Below are positions 35,207 through 44,266 of a stretch of DNA of 64,000 nucleotides, piece after piece. The position numbers and the translations under genes were made by a program. This DNA comes from Amycolatopsis sp. WQ 127309 (GTDB lineage Bacteria; Actinomycetota; Actinomycetes; Mycobacteriales; Pseudonocardiaceae). The notes below the pieces were generated by a model. The model did no database searches. It worked only from the letters and a program-made list of their open reading frames with translations, and was not told where the DNA came from. The stretch covers positions 4,898,001-4,962,000 of the forward strand of contig NZ_CP095481.1 in the NCBI RefSeq assembly GCF_023023025.1, in the 5' to 3' direction. Position 1 is the first letter of the stretch. Each line of letters starts with the position of its first letter.

Positions 35207-35213
35207 GGCGTTC

Positions 35214-36020
35214 GTGAGCGTGGGCTGGGCCGTCGGCGAGCCGCACCCGGTGGTGCGGCCCCTGGTCACGCGCTACATCGGGTACGCGCAGGACGACGTG
35301 ACGCTGGCCGTGCACCGCGGCCTGCCGTCCCGGTACGTGACGCTCGTCATCAGCCTGGCCGCGCCCGTCCGGATGGCCGGGCACCGGCTGCAGGCGCTGG
35401 CCGGCGGGCTGCACACGAGCGCGGTGCTGATCGAGCAGGACCGCACGCAGGAAGGCGTCCAGCTCGAGCTCGACCCGCTGGGCGTGCGCACCCTGCTCGG
35501 CGTGACGGCGGCGGAGCTGAGCGGTGCTGTCGTGGACCTGGCCGAGTTCGGCCTCGGCGATCTCCCGGAGCGGCTGCGGGAGCGGCCGACGTGGCCCGAG
35601 CGGTTCGCGCTGCTCGACGACGTCCTGGCGGCGCGAGCGGTGGACCCGCGCCGGCCGCCGCCCGAGCTGGGGGAGGCGTGGCGCCGGATGCGCGGCGCCG
35701 ACGGCCGGGTGCGCGTCGCGGACCTCGCCGGCGAGGTCGGCTGGAGCCGGCGGCACCTGGGCGAGCGCTTCCGGGCGGAGCTGGGGCTGGCGCCGAAGCA
35801 GGCGGCGCGCGTGCTGCGGTTCGAACGGGCCGGGCGGCTGTTGCGTGGTGGCCACTCCGACTTGGCCGCGCTCGCCGTCGAATGCGGCTTCTACGACCAG
35901 GCGCACCTGAGCAACGAGTGGCGGGCGCTGGCCGGGTGCACCCCGGGCACGTGGATCGCCGAGGAGCTCCCGTTCCTCCAAGACGGGGAGGTGGCCGCCG
36001 GGCAAGACTCACCGGCATGA
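35214..36020 (+). CDS. AraC-family transcriptional regulator
   Basis: 268 residues from GTG 35214, chosen because the promoter -10 is just upstream; the GTG at 35190 lies inside the -35 box. N-terminal cupin-like part (HPVVRPLVTRYIGYAQ, VLIEQDRTQEGVQLEL) and two C-terminal HTHs (VADLAGEVGWSRRHLGERFR; DLAALAVECGFYDQAHLSNEWR). ATGA overlap with the VOC gene makes a two-gene operon, probably DNA-damage-inducible. Confidence 0.88.
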   Translation: MSVGWAVGEPHPVVRPLVTRYIGYAQDDVTLAVHRGLPSRYVTLVISLAAPVRMAGHRLQALAGGLHTSAVLIEQDRTQEGVQLELDPLGVRTLLGVTAAELSGAVVDLAEFGLGDLPERLRERPTWPERFALLDDVLAARAVDPRRPPPELGEAWRRMRGADGRVRVADLAGEVGWSRRHLGERFRAELGLAPKQAARVLRFERAGRLLRGGHSDLAALAVECGFYDQAHLSNEWRALAGCTPGTWIAEELPFLQDGEVAAGQDSPA

Positions 36021-36409
36021 CTCCCGCACCGAACGTCTGGCCGGCCCTGCGTTACGACGACGCCCCGGCCGCGGTCCGTTTCCTCGTCGACGTCCTGGGC
36101 TTCACCGAGACGCTGGTGGTCCCCGACGGCGACCTCGTCAGCCACGCCGAGCTGCGCTGGCCCGAGGGCGGCGCCGTGATGCTGGGCAGCGTCCGCCCGC
36201 CCGACGGCGTCCACGACGCCATGAAGCCCGGCACCGGCGCGGTCTACGTCGTGTCGGACCACGTGGACGACATCCACGTGAAGGCGAAGGCCGCCGGCGC
36301 CGAGATCACCGCCGAGCTGACGGACACGGACTACGGCTCGCACACGTTCAGCCTGCGCGACCCGGAGGGCAACGCCTGGACGTTCGGCACCTACCGCGGC
36401 GCCCCCTGA
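36017..36409 (+). CDS. VOC (glyoxalase/bleomycin-resistance fold) protein
   Basis: 130 residues, ATG overlapping the AraC stop. VWPALRYDDAPAAVRFLVDVLGF, HAELRWPEGGAVMLG and HTFSLRDPEGNAWTFGTY are the VOC signature (possible metal residues His, Glu). Members bind drugs such as bleomycin or do lyase chemistry. Coupling to a regulator behind a damage promoter fits a resistance or detoxification role (inference). Confidence 0.88.
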   Translation: MTPAPNVWPALRYDDAPAAVRFLVDVLGFTETLVVPDGDLVSHAELRWPEGGAVMLGSVRPPDGVHDAMKPGTGAVYVVSDHVDDIHVKAKAAGAEITAELTDTDYGSHTFSLRDPEGNAWTFGTYRGAP

Positions 36410-37147
36410 CCGACCCGGCGGCGGCGATCGGGCGCGCCTTGACCGACCCGGTGGCGGCGGCTGCCCGGGTCGACGGCGGATGGCCGACCCGGGCGCCCTC
36501 GCTTCGGCCGGTCCGCGCTCGCGGCAGGCCATGGGCTGGGTCGAATCCTCGGCTCACACCGGCGAGAGTGGCCGCTGCCGGAAGCGACGGCCTGCCCGGG
36601 TGGCTCGCCACCCTCGCCGCCGAGTGTCGGCGCCGGCAATCCACCGGGCGTCCGCGGCGGTCGGCTGAACCCGGCCGCGTTTGTGACGGCGGGCTAGACC
36701 TGGCCGCGCTCGTGACGGCCGGCTGAATCCCCTGGCCGCGCCCATGGCGGCCTGACTGAACCCGGCCGCTCCCGCGGCGGCCGGTCGAACCCGGCCCACC
36801 GGGTCCGGATCTGCGACGGGGCGATTGGGCGCGGCTGCTTTGGCCGCCCCCGCGGCCGATCGAACCCGGCCTACCGGGCCTGATCCGCGGCACGGCGATC
36901 GGGCGCGGCCACCTTGGCCGCGCCCGCACCCCCGCCGCCCTACTGGATGGGGCGTTCGAAGGTGACCAGCAGGCCTTCGACCCGCCCGGGCCGACCCGGC
37001 CCGATCTGCGGTGGGGCGATCGTGCGCGGCTGCTTTGGCCGCGCCCACGGCGGCCGCGGCGGCCGATCGAACCCGGCCTACCAGGCCCGGATCCGCAGCA
37101 CGGCGATCGGGCGCGGCCACCTTGGCCGCGCCCGCACCCCCGCCGCC
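36410..37147. repeat. 738-bp non-coding block of palindromic repeats between convergent genes
   Basis: No supportable gene. The block is built of GATCGGGCGCGGC / TGGCCGCGCC units, many palindromic; 36901-36925 forms an 11-bp perfect hairpin. A long unit repeats at 36854-37002 and 37061-37211 (~97% identical, 207-bp period). A shorter echo is at 36809-36858 and 37003-37053. Each long unit contains the last ~62 bp of the DUF4177 gene; the outer copy is a non-functional tail reading GVEGLLVTFERPIQ-stop on the minus strand. Confidence 0.85.
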
Positions 37148-37354
37148 CTACTGGACGGGGCGTTCGAAGGTGACCAGCAGGCCTTCGACCCCGCCCGGGC
37201 CGACCCGGCCCTTGACCTCGGCCGACGTGATGGCCTTGAGCTGCCAGCCGTCCCCGGCGTGGTCGTTGAGCAGCTTCTCGAGCTTGTCCCCGGACATCTT
37301 GCCGCCCAGGAGCTTCTCGCGGACCTCGACGACCTTGTACGCGTAGCGCTGCAT
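37148..37354 (-). CDS. DUF4177 small protein
   Basis: 68 residues from ATG 37354. QRYAYKVVEVREKLLGGKMS followed by LEKLLNDHAGDGWQLKAI is the DUF4177 pattern (small beta-alpha protein of unknown role), ending GGVEGLLVTFERPVQ. Its 3' tail has been duplicated 207 bp downstream. Confidence 0.75.
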   Translation of the reverse strand: MQRYAYKVVEVREKLLGGKMSGDKLEKLLNDHAGDGWQLKAITSAEVKGRVGPGGVEGLLVTFERPVQ

Positions 37355-37454
37355 GTCTTCGATTCTGCCCGGTTCGCCGGACACCGGCTGTTCATCTGAG
37401 CGTGTCGAGAGGCTCGCGTTCCGTTTCGGCTGTTCATCTGGCACCCTGGAACCC

Positions 37455-38309
37455 GTGTTGCGGCTTGCAGGTGCACGGCTGCTCGATGATCGGGACTATC
37501 CGGCGGTCCGTGGGGCGCTCGCCGCCGACCCGGTGGGCAGCTGCATGGTCAGTGCCAGGGTGGAGGCCGCGGGCCTCGATCCCTGGCGGCTCGGTGGTGA
37601 GCTCTGGGCCGCCGACAACCGCCCGGTGCGCGCCGGGCGGCTCCAAGGGCTGTGCTTCTCCGGTCCCAACCTCATCCCCCTGCGCGGCAACGCGCCCGCG
37701 TTGCGCTCCTTCGCCGACCGCGCGCTGCGCCGGCAGCGCACGTGCTCGTCGCTGGTCGGCCCGGCCGAGCAGGTCCTCGGCCTGTGGGACGAGCTGGCCG
37801 ACGAGTGGGGCCCGGCCCGCGAAGTGCGTGACGACCAGCCGCTGATGGCGCTCGACACGCTGCCGCTCATCAAGGCCGACCCGGGGGTCCGCGCGGTCCG
37901 CCCGGACGAGATCGAGCGCTACCTGCCCGCGGCTGTCGCGATGTTCATCGAAGAGGTCGGCGTCGACCCGCGCAGCGGCGACGGCGGCGCCAGCTACCGC
38001 GCCCGCGTCACCGAGCTGATCGGCGCCGGGCGCGCGTTCGCCCGGTTCGAGCACGGCGAGGTCGTGTTCAAGGCCGAGATCGGCGCGATGTCGGCGTCCG
38101 TCGGCCAGATCCAGGGCGTCTGGGTGCACCCGGAACGCCGGGGTGACGGCCTGGGCACCGCGGGCACGGCCGCCGTGGTGAACCGGCTCGTCCGCGGCCT
38201 CGGCCGCACCGCGAGCCTCTACGTCAACGGCTACAACAAACCCGCCCTCGCGGCCTACCGCAAGGTCGGCTTCCAGCAGGTCGGCCAGTACGCGACGGTG
38301 CTGTTCTAG
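37455..38309 (+). CDS. GNAT acetyltransferase with DUF4081 N-terminal domain
   Basis: 284 residues, GTG start. N-terminal DUF4081 (DRDYPAVRGALAADPVGSC, LCFSGPNLIPL) and C-terminal GNAT fold (VGQIQGVWVHPERRGDGLGTAGTAAVV; LYVNGYNKPALAAYRKVGFQ). It holds the same place between ispG and the penicillin-binding protein as Rv2867c. Substrate unknown. Confidence 0.92.
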   Translation: MLRLAGARLLDDRDYPAVRGALAADPVGSCMVSARVEAAGLDPWRLGGELWAADNRPVRAGRLQGLCFSGPNLIPLRGNAPALRSFADRALRRQRTCSSLVGPAEQVLGLWDELADEWGPAREVRDDQPLMALDTLPLIKADPGVRAVRPDEIERYLPAAVAMFIEEVGVDPRSGDGGASYRARVTELIGAGRAFARFEHGEVVFKAEIGAMSASVGQIQGVWVHPERRGDGLGTAGTAAVVNRLVRGLGRTASLYVNGYNKPALAAYRKVGFQQVGQYATVLF

Positions 38310-38370
38310 CACTCTTCCGTGGCGGCGTTTCGGCCCCGCCGCACCGCCCTGACCAGGGCATCATCCGGCC

Positions 38371-40167
38371 ATGAGTGCACGTCGAAGCGGTGCCGTGCTC
38401 GCGGTGCTGCTGCTCGCCGCCTCGACCGCGGCCGGCTGTTCGGGCGACGGCCCCGAGGACGCCCTCTCCGCGTTCCTCGACGCCGTCGCTTCCGGGGACA
38501 TCGCCGCCGCGGCGGCGGGCACCGACTCGCCGGACGCGGCGAAGACCGTGCTGACGCAGGTCCGCGGGGCCCTCGACCCGGAGTCCCTGGACGTCGAGGA
38601 CGAAGAGGTGAAGGAGCCGGCGGACGGCGACACCGTCACGGCCGGCTACCAGCTCACCTGGCACCTCCCGCACGGCCGCACCTGGACCTACCGCGCCGAC
38701 GCCCAGCTGCGCGCGGCCGAGAACGGCTGGCAGGTGCACTGGCAGCCGACGGTCGTGCACCCGCAGCTCGCGGTCGGCCAGACCCTCGGCGTGCTGCCGC
38801 AGCTGCCGGAGACCGCGCCGGTCCTCGACCGCGACGGCGTGCCGCTGATGCGCCCGCAGACCGTGATCGGCGTGGTCGTCGACCCGGCGAAGACCGGCGA
38901 CGCGGGCGCGGTGGCCAAGTCGCTCGCGGCCGCGCTGCACCGCTACGAGCCGTCGGTGACCGGCCGCTCGCTGCTCGACGGGATGGGCAAGACCAAGCCC
39001 GGCGCCACGTTCCCGGTGATCACCCTGCGCGCCGGCGACTACCAGCGCGTCAAGCCGGTGATCTACGACCTGCCCGGCGTCCGGTTCGCCAGCCAGGAAC
39101 GGCTGCTGCCGGTGACGCGCGGGTCCGGGACGCAGGTGCTGCCGGCCATCCGCGCGCTGGTCGAGCAGGACCTGGCCGGGGCGGCGGGCTGGCGGATCGT
39201 CACCCAGGACGTCACCGGTGGCGAGGTGTCCGAGCTGCGGGCCGAGCCGCCGAAACCCGGGTCGGCGATCACCAGCACGCTCAGCGCGCGGATCCAGGAC
39301 GCCGCCGAGAAGGCCCTCGCGCCGGCCGAGTACCCGGCCGCGCTGGTGGCGATCCAGCCGTCGAGCGGGGACATCCTGGCCGTGGCGCAGAACGAGGCGG
39401 CCGACGCCGAAGGCTCGCTGGCGCTGTCCGGGCGTTACCCGCCGGGCTCGACGTTCAAGATCATCACCGCCGCGGCCGCGCTGGCGGACGGCGACGTCGA
39501 GGCCGGCAGTCCGGTCGACTGCCCCGGCACCACGACGGTCGAGAACCGCGTCGTGCCGAACGAAGGCCGCTTCGACCTGGGCCGGGTCTCGTTGAAGACG
39601 GCGTTCGCGAAGTCCTGCAACACCACCTTCGCCCGGCTCGCGGCCGGGCTCCCGGGGTCGGCGCTGACCGACACGGCGAAGTCGTTCGGCATCGGCGCCG
39701 ACTTCGTCGTCCCGGGCCTGACCACGGTCACCGGCGCGGTCCCGGCCACCGACTCCGCCGTCCAGCGCGCGGAGAACGGCTTCGGCCAGGGGACGGTGGT
39801 GACCAGCCCGTTCGGCATGGCCCTGGTCGCGGCGACCGTGCAGGCTGGGAAGGTGCCGACGCCGTCGCTGGTGAAGGGGCGCCCGGCGACCACCCAGAAC
39901 GTCGGCGACGCGCCGTCGGACGACGTCCTCGACGCGCTGCGCGGGATGATGCGCGAGGTCGTCACGTCGGGGACGGCGACCGGCCTGCGGGACATCCCCG
40001 ACGTCGCGGGCAAGACCGGCACCGCCCAGTTCGGCGACGGCTCCCGCTCCCACGGCTGGTTCGTCGGCTACCGCGGCGACCTGGCGTTCGCGGTGCTGCT
40101 GACCGAGGCGGGGTCCTCCAAACCGGCGGTTCAGGCGGCACACCGGTTCCTGGCGGCGATCGGCTGA
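38371..40167 (+). CDS. Penicillin-binding protein (class B-like, MecA-N domain lipoprotein)
   Basis: 598 residues, ATG. Lipobox STAAGC (Cys23), a MecA-N/NTF2-like domain (~25-135), dimerisation-like region, then the transpeptidase with S360-TFK, S415-CN and K548-TGT. It cross-links peptidoglycan outside the membrane. Position and architecture match Rv2864c. The MecA-N domain is shared with low-affinity PBPs, so reduced beta-lactam sensitivity is conceivable. Confidence 0.93.
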   Translation: MSARRSGAVLAVLLLAASTAAGCSGDGPEDALSAFLDAVASGDIAAAAAGTDSPDAAKTVLTQVRGALDPESLDVEDEEVKEPADGDTVTAGYQLTWHLPHGRTWTYRADAQLRAAENGWQVHWQPTVVHPQLAVGQTLGVLPQLPETAPVLDRDGVPLMRPQTVIGVVVDPAKTGDAGAVAKSLAAALHRYEPSVTGRSLLDGMGKTKPGATFPVITLRAGDYQRVKPVIYDLPGVRFASQERLLPVTRGSGTQVLPAIRALVEQDLAGAAGWRIVTQDVTGGEVSELRAEPPKPGSAITSTLSARIQDAAEKALAPAEYPAALVAIQPSSGDILAVAQNEAADAEGSLALSGRYPPGSTFKIITAAAALADGDVEAGSPVDCPGTTTVENRVVPNEGRFDLGRVSLKTAFAKSCNTTFARLAAGLPGSALTDTAKSFGIGADFVVPGLTTVTGAVPATDSAVQRAENGFGQGTVVTSPFGMALVAATVQAGKVPTPSLVKGRPATTQNVGDAPSDDVLDALRGMMREVVTSGTATGLRDIPDVAGKTGTAQFGDGSRSHGWFVGYRGDLAFAVLLTEAGSSKPAVQAAHRFLAAIG

Positions 40168-40190
40168 CGCGGCCGTCGTAAGGTGGAGGC

Positions 40191-41048
40191 ATGTCCGTTC
40201 GTGCCCCCCTGGTTCCCGGCGTCCAGACGCCGCGCCGTGACGTCCCCGCTTCCATCGCCCGTCCCGAATACGTGGACAAGCCGGCACCGAAGCGGGACAC
40301 CGGCAACGGCGTGCGCACGCCCGAGGTGATCGAGGCGATGCGGATCGCGAGCCGGATCGCGGCGCAGGCGCTGGAGGAGGGCGGCAAGGCCGTCAAGCCG
40401 GGCGCGACCACCGACGACATCGACAAGGTGGTCCACGAGTACCTGCTCGACCACCACGCCTACCCCTCGACGCTGGGCTACCGCGGCTTCCCGAAGTCGT
40501 GCTGCACCTCGCTCAACGAGGTCATCTGCCACGGCATCCCGGACTCGACGGTGCTCGAGGACGGCGACATCTGCAACATCGACGTCACCGCCTTCATCGG
40601 CGGCGTGCACGGCGACACGAACGCGACGTTCCTGGCGGGTGACGTCTCCGAGGAGGTCCGCCTGCTGGTGGAGCGCACCCGCGAGGCGACGCTGCGCTCG
40701 ATCAAGGCCGTCCGCCCGGGTCGCCGCCTGAACGTGATCGGCCGGGTCATCGAGGCCTACGCCAAGCGCTTCGGCTACGGCGTGGTCCGCGACTTCACCG
40801 GCCACGGCGTCGGCCCGTCGTTCCACACCGCGCCGACCGTGCTGCACTACGAGGAGCCCACGGTGGAGACGGTGATCGAGGAGGGCATGACCTTCACGAT
40901 CGAGCCGATGATCACCCTCGGCACCATCGACTACGACATCTGGGCCGACGACTGGACCGTCACCACGAAGGACCGGAAGTGGACGGCCCAGTTCGAGCAC
41001 ACCCTCGTGGTGACGGCCGACGGCGCCGAGATCCTGACCCTGCCCTGA
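40191..41048 (+). CDS. map: Methionine aminopeptidase, type I
   Basis: 285 residues, ATG start. N-terminal ~40-residue Pro-rich extension ([19 protein letters not shown]) as in mycobacterial MapB, then the pita-bread core: [29 protein letters not shown] (metal Asp pair), [19 protein letters not shown] and FEHTLVVT (metal His and Glu). Removes initiator Met. Its last ~58 bp are duplicated downstream. Confidence 0.97.
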   Translation: MSVRAPLVPGVQTPRRDVPASIARPEYVDKPAPKRDTGNGVRTPEVIEAMRIASRIAAQALEEGGKAVKPGATTDDIDKVVHEYLLDHHAYPSTLGYRGFPKSCCTSLNEVICHGIPDSTVLEDGDICNIDVTAFIGGVHGDTNATFLAGDVSEEVRLLVERTREATLRSIKAVRPGRRLNVIGRVIEAYAKRFGYGVVRDFTGHGVGPSFHTAPTVLHYEEPTVETVIEEGMTFTIEPMITLGTIDYDIWADDWTVTTKDRKWTAQFEHTLVVTADGAEILTLP

Positions 41049-41558
41049 CGCGGAAACGGCCTTCCCCGCGAAGCGGGGAAGGCCGTTTGGCTGGCCGACG
41101 ACATCGTGTCGACTCCGCGATCACGCGTGTCGACCCGTTGATCACGTGTGTCGGCTTCCGGATCACCCGGTCGGCCCGGTGAGACCGGGCCGATCGGGTG
41201 AGTTCCTGTGATGGAAGCGTCGGCACGCGTGTTCGGAAGGTCGGCATACGTGATTCGAGCGACGACACGGTGTTCGAGTACACCCTCGTGGTGACCCAGG
41301 ACCTCGCCGAGATCCTGACCTTGCCTTGCGCTGACGGGAAAGGCCCGTCCTCCGGGTGAGGAAGGTCCGCTCGACCGGTTCCGATGGCATCGTGTCGACT
41401 CCGCGATCACGCGTGTCGACCCGTTGATCACGTGTGTCGGCTTCCGGATCACCCGGTCGGCCCGGTGAGACCGGGCCGATCGGGTGAGTTCCTGTGATGG
41501 AAGCGCCGGCACGCGTGATCGGAAGGTCGACACGCGTGATTCGAGCGACGACACGGCG
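40991..41558 (+). repeat. Tandem duplication of the map 3' end plus 21-bp repeats and hairpin
   Basis: Unit 1 40991-41271, unit 2 41272-41558 (period ~286). The block 41102-41272 versus 41388-41558 differs at only about six of 171 positions, while the map-derived parts (40991-41050, 41272-41336) have drifted with indels and lost the frame. Each unit has a 17-bp-arm hairpin (41164-41200; 41450-41486) flanked by GTGTCGAC/ACGCGTG elements spaced 21 bp. No gene in 41089-41567. Confidence 0.88.
41054..41088 (+). terminator. Strong hairpin terminator after map
   Basis: Perfect 16-bp arms 41054-41069 and 41073-41088 around GAA, 5 bp after the map stop; the right arm ends GGCCGTTT. Confidence 0.85.
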
Positions 41559-41567
41559 CTCGTCCGG

Positions 41568-42371
41568 TCAGTGGCTCGTGGCCTTCTGGTAGCAGCGCAC
41601 CGAAAGCGGCACGAAGACCGCCAGCAGCACCACGATCCACAGCACCGACGCCAGCACCGCGTGCTGCATCGGCCAGACGTCGTGCGGGGGCAGGGCCGGG
41701 CTCGTGTTGCCGAACAGGTCCCGCGACGCCTGCGTGATCGCCGAGATCGGGTTCCAGTCGGCGATCACCCGCAGCGGGGTGGGCAGCCGGCCGCTGTCGA
41801 CGAACGTGTTGGCCAGGAACGTCAGCGGGAAGATCGCGATGCTCGAGACGTTGTTGAACACCTCGGGTTTGCGCACGGCCAGCCCGATCGTCCCCATCAC
41901 CCACGACAGCGCGTAGGCGAAGGCGAGCAGCAGGAGCACGCCGCCCAGCGCCTCGAAGACGCCGGTGTGGATGCGCCAGCCGACCAGCAGCCCGACCAGG
42001 CCCATGATGAGCAGGCTCGTCACGTTGAGGATCAGGTCGGCGGTGGTCCGCCCGATCAGCACCGCGGCGGGGGACATCGGCAGCGAGCGGAACCGGTCGA
42101 TGATGCCCTTCTGCAGGTCGTCGGTCAGGCCGTAGCCGGTGACGATGCTGCCCATGGCCACCGCGAGGGTGAAGATCCCCGGCAGCATGAACTCGCGGTA
42201 GGACAGGCCGGGGATGTCGATCACGCTGCCGAACACGTAGCCGAAGAGCAGCACGAACATCACCGGCAGGAACACGATGGACCCGAGCAGGTCCAGCGAC
42301 CGGACGATCTTGATCGAGTTCCGCTTGGCGACGGTGACGCCGTCGGTCACGGCCAGTTGCACCGCGTTCAT
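41568..42371 (-). CDS. ABC-2 type permease, DrrB-like
   Basis: 267 residues, ATG in a TGATG overlap with the ATPase stop; GGAGG lies 7 bp upstream. Six helices; RSLDLLGSIVFLPVMFVLLFGYVFG, YREFMLPGIFTLAVAMGS and DRFRSLPMSPAAVLIGRTTADL are typical of daunorubicin-resistance permeases. Partner of the ATPase upstream in an exporter. Confidence 0.92.
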   Translation of the reverse strand: MNAVQLAVTDGVTVAKRNSIKIVRSLDLLGSIVFLPVMFVLLFGYVFGSVIDIPGLSYREFMLPGIFTLAVAMGSIVTGYGLTDDLQKGIIDRFRSLPMSPAAVLIGRTTADLILNVTSLLIMGLVGLLVGWRIHTGVFEALGGVLLLLAFAYALSWVMGTIGLAVRKPEVFNNVSSIAIFPLTFLANTFVDSGRLPTPLRVIADWNPISAITQASRDLFGNTSPALPPHDVWPMQHAVLASVLWIVVLLAVFVPLSVRCYQKATSH

Positions 42372-43327
42372 CACACGGCCTCCTTCGCGGGTTCGGTCAC
42401 GTCATGACCGGTGAGGGTGAGGAAAACGTCGTCGAGGGTGGGCCGGCGGAGGCCGACGTCGCGGACGTCGACGCCGTCGGCGGAGAGCAGGGCCAGCGCT
42501 TCGGTAAGCGCTTTCGCGCCGTGGGTCACGGGCACGGTGAGCCGGAACCCGTCGGCCTGCGGCTCGCCGCCGCCCAGCCCGGCCAGCGTCGCCCGCGCGC
42601 GGGCGACGTCGTCGTGGGTGCCGACGGTCAGCTCGATCCGCTCGCCGCCGACGAGGTCCTTGAGCTCGTCGGAGGTGCCGCGGGCGATCACGCGGCCGTG
42701 GTCGACGACGGCGATGCTGTCGGCGAGCCGGTCGGCCTCCTCGAGGTACTGCGTGGTGAGCAGCAGCGTTGTGCCGCCCGAGACCAGCTCGGTGATGACG
42801 TCCCACAGGTCCGTGCGGGCCCGCGGGTCGAGCCCGGTCGTGGGCTCGTCGAGGAACAGCACCGGCGGGTTGGCCACGAGCGCGCCGGCCAGATCGAGCC
42901 GGCGCCGCATGCCGCCCGAGTAGCCCTTCACCGGCCGGTCGGCGGCGGCTTCGAGGTCGAACCGGGCCAGCAGCTCCCGGCCGCGGGCCTTGGCCCGCTT
43001 GGTGCCGAGGTGGTAGAGCCGCCCGACCATCTCGAGGTTCTCCGCCCCGGTCAGCTCCAGGTCGACGGCGGCGTACTGCCCGGACGCGCCGATGTGCGAC
43101 CGCAGCGCGTGCGCGTCCCGCACGACGTCGAACCCGGCGACGGTCGCGTGGCCGGCGTCCGGCTTCTGCAGCGTCGTGAGGATCTGGACGGTCGTGGTCT
43201 TCCCGGCGCCGTTCGGCCCCAGCACCCCGAGCACGGTGCCTTCCGGCACCCGCAGCGACATGCCGTCGAGCGCGGTCACACCGCCGTACTTCTTGACGAG
43301 TCCTTCGGCCACGATGGCGTCTGGCAT
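42371..43327 (-). CDS. ABC transporter ATPase, DrrA-like
   Basis: 318 residues. Walker A GPNGAGKTT (~36-44), Q-loop IGASGQYAAVD, signature YSGGMRRRLDLA, Walker B VLFLDEPTTGLDP and H-loop TQYLEEADRL. The C-terminal ~90 residues are the DrrA extension. Coupled to the permease; DUF4097 and RHH genes precede it on the same strand and probably share the operon. Confidence 0.93.
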   Translation of the reverse strand: MPDAIVAEGLVKKYGGVTALDGMSLRVPEGTVLGVLGPNGAGKTTTVQILTTLQKPDAGHATVAGFDVVRDAHALRSHIGASGQYAAVDLELTGAENLEMVGRLYHLGTKRAKARGRELLARFDLEAAADRPVKGYSGGMRRRLDLAGALVANPPVLFLDEPTTGLDPRARTDLWDVITELVSGGTTLLLTTQYLEEADRLADSIAVVDHGRVIARGTSDELKDLVGGERIELTVGTHDDVARARATLAGLGGGEPQADGFRLTVPVTHGAKALTEALALLSADGVDVRDVGLRRPTLDDVFLTLTGHDVTEPAKEAV

Positions 43328-43355
43328 CGGATTCCCCTTCTGTGTCAGCGAAAGT

Positions 43356-44198
43356 TCAGGCGCGCCGGATGACGATGTCGCCGGTGTAGCTGCGGGCCTT
43401 GATCTGGACCGTCTCGGCGGTCCCGCTGGGCCCGTCGGACGCGGCGAGCGAGTTGCGCACGGCCCCGGTCAGGGAGCTGAGCTCGAGCCACGCGGCGCTG
43501 CCCTCGCGGATGCCGACCTCGATCTCGCCGACCGCGGTGTCGAGCACGACGGCGTCGCGGATGACCTCGCCGATCCGGACGTCACCGGCGGCCGTCTTCG
43601 CGTGCACCCCGGCGTGGGCGAGGTCGACGAGGATGTCGCCGTTGGCGGTGGAGACCCGCAGGTCGCCGGTGACCTCGCCGACGCGGGTCTCGCCGTTGGA
43701 GTTCTTCAGCTCGGCCGTGCCGTCGATCTCGCGGATCCGCAGCTCGCCGGTGCCGGTGCCGAGCTCGGCGTGCCCGGTGGCGCGGCCGACGAAGATGTCG
43801 CCGGTCGCCGTGTTCGCCTCGATCCGGGAGGCCTCGTCGACGTGGATGTTGCCCACGGACGTCTTGACGCGGCTGTCGCCGACGCGGCCGGACACGTGGT
43901 AGTCGCCCATGGCGGAGACCGCCCGGACCCGGGAGCCGGCCGGCAGTTCGACCGTGACGTGCAGCGCGCCGCCCTTGCCGAACAGCTTGGTGGTGTACTT
44001 CGGGCCTTTGACCAGCAGCACGCCGTCGGTGAACTCGACGCGGGTGCGGCCGGCGGCCTTGATGTCGTCGTTGTCTGACGGGTCGGCCGGCTCGACCTCG
44101 ACGGTGGTTTCGGTGCGCTCGCCGGCGACGATCCGGACGTCGGCGACGCTGACGTCGATCGTGGCGGTGATCGGTTCGGGGGTGGCGAAAACAGGCAT
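43356..44198 (-). CDS. DUF4097 beta-strand repeat protein
   Basis: 280 residues, ATG start. Regular GD-I/V-x-V strands (VGNIHVDEASRIEANTATGDI, GELRIREIDGTAELKNSNGE, GDLRVSTANGDILVDLAHAG) predict a right-handed beta-helix, with no signal peptide. Family function is unknown; it often accompanies transporters or sensors. 28 bp upstream of the DrrA start. Confidence 0.85.
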   Translation of the reverse strand: MPVFATPEPITATIDVSVADVRIVAGERTETTVEVEPADPSDNDDIKAAGRTRVEFTDGVLLVKGPKYTTKLFGKGGALHVTVELPAGSRVRAVSAMGDYHVSGRVGDSRVKTSVGNIHVDEASRIEANTATGDIFVGRATGHAELGTGTGELRIREIDGTAELKNSNGETRVGEVTGDLRVSTANGDILVDLAHAGVHAKTAAGDVRIGEVIRDAVVLDTAVGEIEVGIREGSAAWLELSSLTGAVRNSLAASDGPSGTAETVQIKARSYTGDIVIRRA

Positions 44199-44266
44199 GG
44201 CTGTGCCCTCCTGGGCGGTTCGGGTGGCGTCTCCGCAGGTCGGAGCCGTGAAAGAAAGAAGAAGGG

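Noticed and set aside
35190..35213. GTG at 35190 as the AraC start
   Set aside because: It lies within the promoter -35 box and has no ribosome site; GTG 35214 fits a leaderless transcript.
41272..41336. A second methionine aminopeptidase fragment as a gene
   Set aside because: Only the last ~20 codons are present, with frame loss; it is a by-product of the tandem duplication.
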